DNA of 14,090 bases from CAZKUN01 sp964555935 (lineage in GTDB: Bacteria; Armatimonadota; Zipacnadia; Zipacnadales; VGFC01). Position numbers and translations under genes: made by a program. Positions 1 through 6,747 of this stretch are shown piece by piece; the first letter of the stretch is position 1; each line of letters starts with the position of its first letter. Below the pieces are notes generated by a model. It saw nothing but the letters and a program-made list of their open reading frames with translations. It was not told the DNA's origin and did not search any database. The DNA is taken from positions 1-14,090 of the forward strand of contig CAZKUN010000234.1 in assembly GCA_964555935.1 (NCBI GenBank), given 5' to 3'.

Positions 1-2
1 CG

Positions 3-1109
3 CAACAGGCGCCGTATCAGCAGCCCGCGCCCCAGCCGCCCCAGGCCGAGTACCGGCCGCCCCCGGGCGCGCCCCCGCCGATCTCATCGGGGCCGCCCCG
101 CCCGGCGCCACAGCCCCGACGTGGTGGCGGCATGATGACCTGCGCGGTCATCGTGGTCATCGTGATGGTGCTCTTCTTCGGGTTCATGGCGCTGATGTCG
201 TTTGCCCTGAAGAGTTCGGCCACGACAGCCTCGACGACGTGGGCCGGGTCGACCAGCGAGACGGTTGGCGTGATCAAGGTGACTGGGGTCATCTCGACTA
301 TCTCAACGGTGTCGCCATTCTTCGGCTCGACATCGGGGTCCGAGAGCATCTGCGAGCAGATACGCCAGGCTGAGAAGGACCGCGATACCAAAGCACTGGT
401 GCTGCGGATCAACAGTCCGGGTGGGAGCGCGGCTGGTTCGCAGGAGATCTATGCCGCGATCGAGGAGTACAAGAGGAAGACGGGCAATCCGGTAATCGCG
501 TCGATGGGTGACGTCGCGGCCTCGGGGGGATACTACGTCGCGGCCCCATGCGACAGGATCATGGCGCTGCCGGCGACGATGACCGGATCGATTGGCGTTA
601 TTTTCGAGACAATCGAATACCATCAACTGATGAAGAACCTCGGAGTTGAGCCCCACACCATTACGAGTGGCCCGTTCAAGGATTCCGGATCTCCGTTCCG
701 CGCGATGACGCCCGAGGATGAAGAGGTTTTTCGGGCGATGATCGATGATGTGTTCGACCAGTTCGTGACGGCCGTCGTCGATGGCCGCGGCATGGAAGAG
801 GAAGTCGTGAGGAAACTCGCGGATGGGCGAGTCTACACGGGTCGCCAGGCGGTGGAGAACGGTCTGATCGATGAGACGGGCACCTTCTACGACGCGATCA
901 TGCTGGCGGCCACCGAGGCCGGTATTCAAGGCGAGCCGGCGGTGAGGTTCTACGGTCGCGTGTCGCTGTTGGGTGGACTTCTGACAACCGACATGGAGTC
1001 GGTAGCTCCGCCGCAGACGCTTCCGCCGGGCCTGCTACTCGACACTCGGCTTTGGTCTGCTTCGCAGATGATCGCGGGGCAAGCGAGCGCGGCCGTCGAA
1101 GCCCGCTAG
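3..1109 (+). CDS. sppA: Signal peptide peptidase SppA-type Ser-Lys protease, 5' partial
   Basis: Membrane-bound serine protease of the SppA/S49 family, which cleaves leftover signal peptides and other membrane-embedded peptides. The first in-frame ATG is at 132, but the frame is open to the window edge and encodes 43 Pro/Gln-rich residues ending in RRGGG. The gene probably starts upstream, so I treat it as 5' partial. Numbering from the ATG at 132, residues 5-26 form a hydrophobic membrane anchor. The SPGG segment lies at 95-98. The nucleophile is Ser131 in AASGGYY and the general-base Lys is Lys183 in GPFKDSGSPF. Their 52-residue spacing equals that of Bacillus subtilis SppA (Ser147/Lys199), so this is the short single-domain form and not the tandem-domain E. 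coli form. The protein would have a disordered cytoplasmic tail, one membrane helix and an external protease domain. A strong terminator follows, separating it from polA. Family assignment is secure; the exact physiological substrate is not known. Confidence 0.93.
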   Translation, partial: QQAPYQQPAPQPPQAEYRPPPGAPPPISSGPPRPAPQPRRGGGMMTCAVIVVIVMVLFFGFMALMSFALKSSATTASTTWAGSTSETVGVIKVTGVISTISTVSPFFGSTSGSESICEQIRQAEKDRDTKALVLRINSPGGSAAGSQEIYAAIEEYKRKTGNPVIASMGDVAASGGYYVAAPCDRIMALPATMTGSIGVIFETIEYHQLMKNLGVEPHTITSGPFKDSGSPFRAMTPEDEEVFRAMIDDVFDQFVTAVVDGRGMEEEVVRKLADGRVYTGRQAVENGLIDETGTFYDAIMLAATEAGIQGEPAVRFYGRVSLLGGLLTTDMESVAPPQTLPPGLLLDTRLWSASQMIAGQASAAVEAR

Positions 1110-1131
1110 AGACTGGCACCATGGATTTCAC

Positions 1132-1186
1132 GCGCGCGGACCCGGCGCAGGGAACAGCCGCCCAGTCCGCGCGCTGCTTGTTTCTC
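1132..1186 (+). terminator. Rho-independent terminator after sppA
   Basis: A perfect 10-bp GC-rich inverted repeat pairs 1132-1141 with 1165-1174. Inside the loop a further 4-bp stem pairs 1143-1146 with 1157-1160. The stem is followed by a T-rich tract (TGCTTGTTTCTCT, 1175-1187). It lies 23 bp after the sppA stop and 48 bp before the polA start, so sppA and polA are probably separate transcription units. No convincing polA promoter is visible in the remaining bases. Confidence 0.7.
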
Positions 1187-1233
1187 TGACCTCGGCAACA
1201 AGACGCGCGTAACGACATGTACGGAGACGCAAT

Positions 1234-3915
1234 GTGTCCGGCCTATTGGTCCTCATCGACGGGAACAGCCTCATTCACAGGGCGTACCACGCGTTGCCGG
1301 AGCTGACGACATCGGACGGGATGCCAGTGGGCGCGGTGTATGGCTTCGCGCAGACAATCCTGAAACTCCTCGAAGACCACCCACCGGCAGCGGCTGTCGT
1401 AGCGTTCGATCTCCCCGGCCCGACGTTCCGCCATGTGAAGTACCCCGCCTACAAGGGCACTCGTCCACCGACGCCACCCGACCTCATCTCGCAGTTCGTC
1501 CTGGTGCGCGAGTTCGTCGATGCGTGTCGGCTTGAAAGCGCCGACCTTGAGGGCTACGAGGCCGACGATGTTATCGGCACGCTCGCGGTTCGAGGCGTGG
1601 AGGCCGGCATGAAGGTGCTGATTATCAGCATCGACCGCGACTGTCTGCAGCTAGTGAACGACGACGTCCACATGCTGGCGCCGAGCCGAGGCACCGTCGA
1701 TGAGATACTGTACGACCCCGCGAAGGTGCAGGAAAGCTACGGGTACTCCCCGGAGCAGGTGCCGGACGCGAAGGCGCTGATCGGCGATCCGTCCGACAAC
1801 ATCCCCGGCGTCCCGAAGATCGGTAAGAAGACGGCAGCGAAGCTGTTGGCGCAGCACGGTTCGCTGGAGGAGATCCTCAGTCACCCGGAGGACGTGCGCA
1901 CGAAGACGTCGCGCGAGTACATCGAGCAACACCCCCAGGCGGTTCGCGCGGCGAGGGAACTCGCGACGATCGTCACCGAAGCTCCCGTCGAGACGGAAGT
2001 AACCGGACTGAGTTGGGAAGGAATCGACGCCGAACGGGCGCGCGAGTTCTTGATGCGGATGGAGTTCCGGAGACTGGCGGAGCGGCTGCCGGGCGACCCC
2101 GTTGCGCAAACAGACGTCGATACCGGCGCCCTCGCCAAGGCCGCGGATGTGCTCGCGTGGTGTGAGGAGTTGTCGACGGCGAAAGCCATCGGCACCTGCA
2201 CGCTGACGCACCGAGGGGTGGTGCGTGGTGTCGCGCTGTCGAGTGGACCGACCAAGGCGCGCTTCGTGCCCGTTGAGTTCGTTGTCAAGCCGGCGACGCA
2301 GATGGGGTTGTTCGATGAGCCGGACGACCAAGCCGACGACGAGGACGACCGGGCCCGCCAGGCGGTCAAGGCATTGCTGGAAGACGCTGCGGTGACTAAG
2401 TGCGGAGGCGGGCTGAAGCGCCAGTCGGCTGAGTTCTACGACCTCGGGATCGAGATGCGGGGCTTGGGTTTTGATGTGGAACTCGCCTCATACGTGCTAG
2501 AGCCTCACCGCCGCGACCACACGGTCCGTGCCGTCGCGGGGGATCTGCTGGGACAGACCCTCTCGTCGCTCACCGTCGATCGTGAGCCCCAGCCCGAAGC
2601 GGCGTGTGTCTGGGCGGCCGTGGCCCCAACGCTCGAGGAGCCGATGCGGGAGAAACTCGCGGAAGCGGAGCTGGTCGGGCTGCTGGATGATGTCGAAGTG
2701 CCCTTGGTCGACATACTGCTCGCGATGGAGAGAGCCGGCATCGCCGTCGATGTTGAGAAGCTGACGGGGTTGGGCGATCAGATGGGCGAGCGCCTCGCCG
2801 ATCTTCAGGCGGACATCCACGAGCACGCGGGCGGCCCGTTCAACATCGAGTCTCCGAAGCAGCTCGCCGACGTGTTGTTTGACAAGCTCGATCTCCCCGT
2901 GCAGAAGCGGACGAAGACGGGACCGTCAACCGATGCGGAGGTGCTTGAGAAGCTCGAGGATAAGCACCCGATCATCCCGCTGATTGGGGAGTACCGGACC
3001 TTCGCGAAATTGAAGTCGACATACGTCGACGCGCTGTCGGAACTCGCGAAGGAGTCGGCCGGGCGGGTCCACACGACCTTCGAGCAGACGGTCGCGGCCA
3101 CCGGGAGGCTGTCGAGTCGCGACCCCAATCTGCAGAACATCCCGATCCGAACAGAGTGGGGAGCGAAGATCAGAAGTTGCTTCGTCGCGGGCTCGCCAGA
3201 CATGCGCCTGATCGCCGCGGACTACTCGCAGATCGAGCTCCGCCTGCTGGCGCACTTCAGCCAAGATCAGAATCTCCTCGACGCGTTCAGAGGTGGCGAG
3301 GATATCCACCGGCGGACCGCATCCGAGGTCTTCGAAGTGCCCGTTGCGGACGTCACGTCCGACATGCGTCGGCAGGCAAAGACAGTGAACTTCGCGGTCA
3401 TCTACGGGATGGGCGCGTCGTCGTTGGCGCAGCAGATAGGAGTGACCCGCGAAGAGGCGGCGCGGTTCATCGAGAACTACTTTTCGAAGCTCCCTGGAGT
3501 GAAGAGGTATTTGACGGAGACTCTCGAACAGGCACGAACTCAGGGGTACGCTATGACCCTGATGGGACGCCGGCGGGCATTTCCCGAGCTGACGAGCGGC
3601 ATGGGAGGAGACCGGGCTTACGCCGAGCGCGCGGCAGTCAATTCGCCGCTCCAGGGGACTGCGGCCGACATCATCAAGGTGGCCATGGTGCAGCTCGATA
3701 GAGAGCTGTCAGAACGTGGCCTTGCATGTCGCTTGTTGCTTCAAGTACATGACGAGTTGCTGCTGGAGGTGCCAGCTACGGAGGTGGTCGAGGTGGCAGG
3801 GCTGGTCAAGGAGGTGATGGAGAACGCCTTTGAGTTGTCCGTCCCCTTGTGTGTGGACGTCTCCGTCGGTGAGAATTGGCGAGACTTGGAGCCGATCTCA
3901 CCACCTACCGGTTAG
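1234..3915 (+). CDS. polA: DNA polymerase I (proofreading site degenerate)
   Basis: Family A DNA polymerase, 893 aa, for Okazaki-fragment maturation and gap-filling repair. The start is GTG with GGAG seven bases upstream. The N-terminal 5' nuclease (about 1-290) has its acidic and helix-hairpin-helix motifs: IDGNS at 8-12, YEADD at 108-112, IDRD at 133-136, GDPSDN at 184-189. The middle 3'-5' exonuclease-like domain (about 300-480) lacks the catalytic acids. The expected DxE strand reads IGTCTL (319-324), and the second motif reads LKRQ (394-397) where LKYD is usual. It should therefore be inactive, as in Taq and mycobacterial Pol I. The polymerase domain is intact: motif A D663YSQIE, the O-helix with Arg712, Lys716, Phe720 and Tyr724, and motif C H839-D840-E841. 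Phe720, at the E. coli Phe762 position, predicts discrimination against dideoxynucleotides. An acidic insert near 356-375 contains QMGLF, a possible clamp-binding motif. S1 and coaE follow, an order also seen in Actinobacteria. Confidence 0.98.
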   Translation: MSGLLVLIDGNSLIHRAYHALPELTTSDGMPVGAVYGFAQTILKLLEDHPPAAAVVAFDLPGPTFRHVKYPAYKGTRPPTPPDLISQFVLVREFVDACRLESADLEGYEADDVIGTLAVRGVEAGMKVLIISIDRDCLQLVNDDVHMLAPSRGTVDEILYDPAKVQESYGYSPEQVPDAKALIGDPSDNIPGVPKIGKKTAAKLLAQHGSLEEILSHPEDVRTKTSREYIEQHPQAVRAARELATIVTEAPVETEVTGLSWEGIDAERAREFLMRMEFRRLAERLPGDPVAQTDVDTGALAKAADVLAWCEELSTAKAIGTCTLTHRGVVRGVALSSGPTKARFVPVEFVVKPATQMGLFDEPDDQADDEDDRARQAVKALLEDAAVTKCGGGLKRQSAEFYDLGIEMRGLGFDVELASYVLEPHRRDHTVRAVAGDLLGQTLSSLTVDREPQPEAACVWAAVAPTLEEPMREKLAEAELVGLLDDVEVPLVDILLAMERAGIAVDVEKLTGLGDQMGERLADLQADIHEHAGGPFNIESPKQLADVLFDKLDLPVQKRTKTGPSTDAEVLEKLEDKHPIIPLIGEYRTFAKLKSTYVDALSELAKESAGRVHTTFEQTVAATGRLSSRDPNLQNIPIRTEWGAKIRSCFVAGSPDMRLIAADYSQIELRLLAHFSQDQNLLDAFRGGEDIHRRTASEVFEVPVADVTSDMRRQAKTVNFAVIYGMGASSLAQQIGVTREEAARFIENYFSKLPGVKRYLTETLEQARTQGYAMTLMGRRRAFPELTSGMGGDRAYAERAAVNSPLQGTAADIIKVAMVQLDRELSERGLACRLLLQVHDELLLEVPATEVVEVAGLVKEVMENAFELSVPLCVDVSVGENWRDLEPISPPTG

Positions 3916-3923
3916 CGGCGCCA

Positions 3924-3956
3924 CTCGCTTCGCGTAAGACGCGCGAAGCCGGCGAG
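3924..3956 (+). terminator. Imperfect hairpin after polA, possible terminator
   Basis: Six base pairs (3929-3934 with 3942-3947, loop of 7) continue into five more (3924-3928 with 3952-3956) across a 4-nt bulge on the 3' side. It lies 8 bp after the polA stop. There is no T-run, so if it terminates it would be weak or Rho-assisted. It could instead be an mRNA-processing or stabilising structure. Confidence 0.35.
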
Positions 3957-3981
3957 CGCGCGATGCCGGCGATTTCAATTC

Positions 3982-4000
3982 AGGACCCGATAGCGGTCCT
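3982..4000 (+). promoter_or_regulatory. Perfect 6-bp dyad upstream of the S1 gene
   Basis: AGGACC (3982-3987) and GGTCCT (3995-4000) form a perfect inverted repeat around 7 bases, 41 bp before the S1 ATG. A TACGAT hexamer (4000-4005) directly after it could be a -10 box, but the upstream -35 match is poor. The dyad may be an operator or an mRNA hairpin in the S1 leader, since S1 genes are often autoregulated. That function is inference; only the dyad is seen. Confidence 0.3.
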
Positions 4001-4041
4001 ACGATTTGTGGAAGGTTTTCCGAAGGGAGCCCGGAGTCAAA

Positions 4042-5643
4042 ATGACCCAGGAACATGGCAATGACGTTGAGTCGACCCCCGATGACGAGGACAAGGCGAT
4101 CGAGGGTGCCGGCGACATGGCAGACGCTACCGACGCGCCGAGCGAAGACGTCGAAATGGAAGCAGCGCTCGACGAGTCTGTGAAGGCCATCCGTCCCGGC
4201 GAGATCGTGAGCGGGACTGTTGTTGAGATCCGCAATGATGAGGTCGTCGTGCACGTAGGCGGCAAGTACGAGGGCGTCATCCCCATCATGGAATTCCCGA
4301 GCCCCGCCGAAGTCCCACCCGAGGGCGAGACGGTCGACGTGGCTGTCGTCCGGGTGAATGACTCCGAAGGGCAAGTGATGCTGTCCAAGAAGAAAGCAGA
4401 CTACGAGGCAGTCTGGACTCGCATTCTGGAGTCACTTAACTCCGGCGAAATCGTCACCGCGATGGTGACGGAGCGAGTCAAGGGCGGGCTGAGAGTCGAT
4501 CTCGGCGTCAGTGGTTTTGTGCCGGCGTCGCAGGTCAGCACGCGCAACGTTAGGGATCTGGACCGCTTTGTTGGCCGGTCGCTGCGCCTGCGCATCATCG
4601 AAGCAGATCGCCGTGAGAAGAAGGTCATCCTCTCGCACCGGCAGGTGGTCGAGGAAGAGCGTTCCCAGCGTCGCGACGAAACTCTCGACCGGCTGCGCGA
4701 GGGAATGGTCTGCGAGGGCAAGATCCGCAACATCACGGACTACGGCGCGTTCGTGGACCTTGGCGGCGTTGACGGGCTCCTGCACATCTCCGAGATGGCA
4801 TGGACGCGCGTCAAGCATCCGTCCGAGGTCGTCGGCGTGGGAGACACCATCCAAGTTGCCATCATCGGTATCGATCGCGAGAAAGACCGCATTAGCCTCT
4901 CCCGCCGCGAATGCCTACCCGATCCCTGGAACGAGGCCGGTCAGAAGTTAAAGGCTGGATCAGTCATCAAGGCGAGAATCACGCGTTTGGCAAAGAACGG
5001 CGCCTTCGCAGCCGTCATAGGCGTGGATGTAGAGGGCTTCATCCCGATCTCCGAGATGGCGGATCGCCGCATTGGTGACCCGTCAGAGGTTCTTGCGGTC
5101 GATCAGGAAGTCGAACTCAAAATCATCAGCCTCCGGCCAAAAGAGCGTCGCATGACTCTGAGCCTCGCCGAGGCCGAACAAGAGAAAGTCCGTCAGGAAT
5201 ACAAGGACTACATGGCGGGGCAAGATTCCGCCCGTCCAACGCTAGGTGACCAGTTCGGCGATGTTTTGGCGCAGATACAGACGGCGCCTGAAGGTGAAGA
5301 GGCTCCGGCGGAAGAAGCACCTGCCGAGGAAGTTGCTGCCACCGACGAGGCTGCTCCCGTTGAGGAAGCAGTCGCTGAAGAGGTAGCTCCGGCGGAAGAA
5401 GCACCTGCCGAGGAAGTTGCTGCCACCGACGAGGCTGCTCCCGTTGAGGAAGCNNNNNNNNNNNNNNNNNNNNNNNNNNNNNNNNNNNNNNNNNNNNNNN
5501 NNNNNNNNNNNNNNNNNNNNNNNNNNNNNNNNNNNNNNNNNNNNNNNNNNNNNGCTGCCACCGACGAGGCTGCTCCCGTTGAGGAAGCGCCCGCCGAAGA
5601 GGTAGCTCCGGCCGAAGAGACCTCCGAAGAGGCAACCGAATAG
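4042..5643 (+). CDS. rpsA: 30S ribosomal protein S1 (four S1 domains)
   Basis: RNA-binding ribosomal protein that helps mRNA load on the 30S subunit. I chose the ATG at 4042, which has GGAG five bases upstream (4033-4036). The frame extends 12 codons further to a TTG at 4006, but that lacks a clear ribosome binding site. After an acidic N-terminus, four S1/OB-fold repeats lie at about residues 52-121, 134-204, 220-291 and 304-378. The third is the most canonical, with NITDYGAFVDLGGVDGLLHI and a following SLSRRE end. Four domains match the Actinobacteria/Firmicutes-type S1 and not the six-domain E. coli protein. From about residue 414 a low-complexity Ala/Glu/Pro tail is built on an 84-bp repeat. 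A 100-N assembly gap interrupts it, so the length (533 aa as drawn) is nominal. The frame continues across the drawn gap and ends at the TAG at 5641-5643. coaE starts 21 bp downstream, which suggests cotranscription. Confidence 0.95.
   Translation: MTQEHGNDVESTPDDEDKAIEGAGDMADATDAPSEDVEMEAALDESVKAIRPGEIVSGTVVEIRNDEVVVHVGGKYEGVIPIMEFPSPAEVPPEGETVDVAVVRVNDSEGQVMLSKKKADYEAVWTRILESLNSGEIVTAMVTERVKGGLRVDLGVSGFVPASQVSTRNVRDLDRFVGRSLRLRIIEADRREKKVILSHRQVVEEERSQRRDETLDRLREGMVCEGKIRNITDYGAFVDLGGVDGLLHISEMAWTRVKHPSEVVGVGDTIQVAIIGIDREKDRISLSRRECLPDPWNEAGQKLKAGSVIKARITRLAKNGAFAAVIGVDVEGFIPISEMADRRIGDPSEVLAVDQEVELKIISLRPKERRMTLSLAEAEQEKVRQEYKDYMAGQDSARPTLGDQFGDVLAQIQTAPEGEEAPAEEAPAEEVAATDEAAPVEEAVAEEVAPAEEAPAEEVAATDEAAPVEEXXXXXXXXXXXXXXXXXXXXXXXXXXXXXXXXXXAATDEAAPVEEAPAEEVAPAEETSEEATE
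5302..5453 (+). repeat. 84-bp tandem repeat in the 3' end of rpsA
   Basis: Unit 1 is 5302-5385 and unit 2 starts at 5386. The first 68 bases of each (5302-5369 and 5386-5453) are identical, and unit 2 is then cut by the N gap. The unit is 28 codons, in frame, made of Ala/Pro/Glu/Glu runs plus one AATDEAAPVEE block. Identity at third codon positions suggests recent duplication or ongoing slippage. More related sequence (5554-5640) follows the gap. Confidence 0.9.
5454..5553. other. Assembly gap of exactly 100 N
   Basis: A run of exactly 100 Ns, a conventional placeholder for a gap of unknown size, lies inside the rpsA repeat. The 35 bases to its left (5419-5453) are identical to the 35 bases to its right (5554-5588). 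The two contigs may simply overlap, or one or more repeat units may be missing. The real length of the S1 tail cannot be read from this window. Confidence 0.98.
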
Positions 5644-5664
5644 CCTCCGAGGAGGGCACGTGGG

Positions 5665-6279
5665 ATGGTTGCGCTCGCGGTTGTCGGACCCATCTGCTCT
5701 GGAAAGAGCACGGTCTTGCGAGCACTATCGGGGCTGGGTGCGGAGACGTGCAATGCCGATGACGTTGCGAAAACACTAACCGAAGTCGGTCAGCCAGCGT
5801 TACAGCGGGTTCTGGCCGAATTCGGGGCGCAATACGCGCGGAGTGACGGGTCACTTGATCGAGCCGCTTTGGCTAAGCTGATTTTCAATGATAGGGGTCC
5901 CAGGGAGCGCCTGGAGGCAATTCTGCATCCGGCAATCCTGGAGTGGATTGCAGCTTGGCTGGAGAATGAGCGACAAGGCAGTGGCCCGCCGCCCGTCGCC
6001 GCAGTCGAGGTGCTGAGGCTGCCCGAGCATCTGGGCGCTCGGCGCCACTTCGACAAGGTGTGGCTGTGCCGCGCGGCGACCGAGGTCCGTCTGTCTCGGC
6101 TGATGGCGCGTGATGGGCTGAGCGAGCCGGCGGCCAAGGCCCGGATGGATGTGCAGGCCGCGCAAGGGGTCGAGGACTGCGACCCGGACTTGGTGCTCGG
6201 CACCGACGGGGTCCACGAGCAGGTTATTGAGCAAGTCAACGAGGCGTGGCAGGGGCTTTTGGGCCGCGTCGCGAAATGA
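5665..6279 (+). CDS. coaE: Dephospho-CoA kinase
   Basis: Cytosolic P-loop kinase for the last step of coenzyme A synthesis: ATP-dependent phosphorylation of the 3'-hydroxyl of the ribose of dephospho-CoA. The 204 aa match the usual single-domain size of about 200. The ATG has GGAGGG eight bases upstream (5651-5656). The Walker A loop is GPICSGKST (residues 8-16). The acidic substrate-binding motif reads NADD at 30-33, where the family usually has DAD. The HP motif is at 88-89, followed by VEVLRLPE, a diverged version of the usual vPLLfE. The lid segment ends in RLMARDGLSEPAAKARMDVQ. It lacks the extra C-terminal domain of mycobacterial CoaE, although the rpsA-coaE order is the same. It is probably translated from the rpsA transcript. 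No convincing terminator was found after it. The N-terminal motifs are a little divergent, but no alternative family fits better. Confidence 0.92.
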   Translation: MVALAVVGPICSGKSTVLRALSGLGAETCNADDVAKTLTEVGQPALQRVLAEFGAQYARSDGSLDRAALAKLIFNDRGPRERLEAILHPAILEWIAAWLENERQGSGPPPVAAVEVLRLPEHLGARRHFDKVWLCRAATEVRLSRLMARDGLSEPAAKARMDVQAAQGVEDCDPDLVLGTDGVHEQVIEQVNEAWQGLLGRVAK

Positions 6280-6359
6280 CCGACCGATGCTGGCGATGGG
6301 CAGAGAAAACACTGCGGAAAATGAGTGAGCGATTGATCTCCGTCACACCCGCGTTACGC

Positions 6360-6388
6360 TTGCCAATGGGTAGACCCTGTGGTATAAT
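6360..6388 (+). promoter_or_regulatory. Near-consensus sigma-70-type extended -10 promoter
   Basis: TTGCCA (-35, 6360-6365), a 17-bp spacer, then a perfect TATAAT (-10, 6383-6388). TGG directly before the -10 supplies the extended TGn element. Transcription should start near 6395. This is the best promoter in the window. It drives the large secreted-protein gene through a leader of about 350 nt. Confidence 0.8.
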
Positions 6389-6394
6389 CCCACC

Positions 6395-6747
6395 TGTTCT
6401 AATAGGGGCTCGTTCACGGTTTACCGAAACGCCGGGGGGGCGCTTCTCGTCCGAGTCGGGCGGGAGTAATTGGGCGCTGTATCTGCAGGGCCGCTGGAGG
6501 GAGCGACCTCAGCAGATTGTTCGCGCCAGGGGATCTGGCGGGCTCGGGTGATCATGGCGAGCGCTGTAATCGACGGATCTCTAGGTCATGCGTATCAAGT
6601 CCGCGCATCGGGCGACCCTCCGCCCAGTAGCGCGGAGTGGTAGGTATGACCTGGGGATTTTGTGTTTGAAGAGACTGTCGGGGCCCTCGGAAATCATACG
6701 ATACAAGGCTAGCGGCTCGCGGATCTGTGCGCCGTCAGCGAGGAGTG
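6395..6747 (+). other. Long untranslated leader of the large secreted-protein gene
   Basis: From the predicted transcription start to the ATG at 6748 there are about 353 bases with no supported gene. Open frames here have no ribosome binding site or recognisable product. Visible structure includes a 9-bp stem with one bulge (6615-6623 with 6632-6641), a short G-rich hairpin containing a G7 run near 6432-6443, and T-rich GATTTTGTGTTTG near 6656-6668. I compared it by eye with RNase P RNA, tmRNA, SRP RNA and the cyclic-di-GMP and cobalamin riboswitches and saw no diagnostic motif. It may be a regulatory leader, a separate small RNA, or plain spacer. The 6280-6359 stretch before the promoter holds nothing I recognise. 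Confidence 0.45.

Noticed and set aside
4006..4041. Longer S1 start at TTG 4006
   Set aside because: It lacks a ribosome binding site, while ATG 4042 has GGAG five bases upstream and begins a normal acidic S1 N-terminus.
5302..5640. CRISPR-like or mobile repeat in the Ala/Glu/Pro tail of S1
   Set aside because: The repeat is in frame, contiguous and low complexity, with no unique spacers, so it is a coding tandem repeat.
6246..6551. 101-codon + strand open frame overlapping the end of coaE and the promoter region
   Set aside because: It starts inside coaE, runs through the -35/-10 promoter, and its protein resembles nothing.
6395..6747. RNase P RNA, tmRNA, SRP RNA or a known riboswitch in the long leader
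   Set aside because: None of the diagnostic sequence motifs I know for these classes could be found on the + strand. This rests on reading by eye and not on a covariance search.
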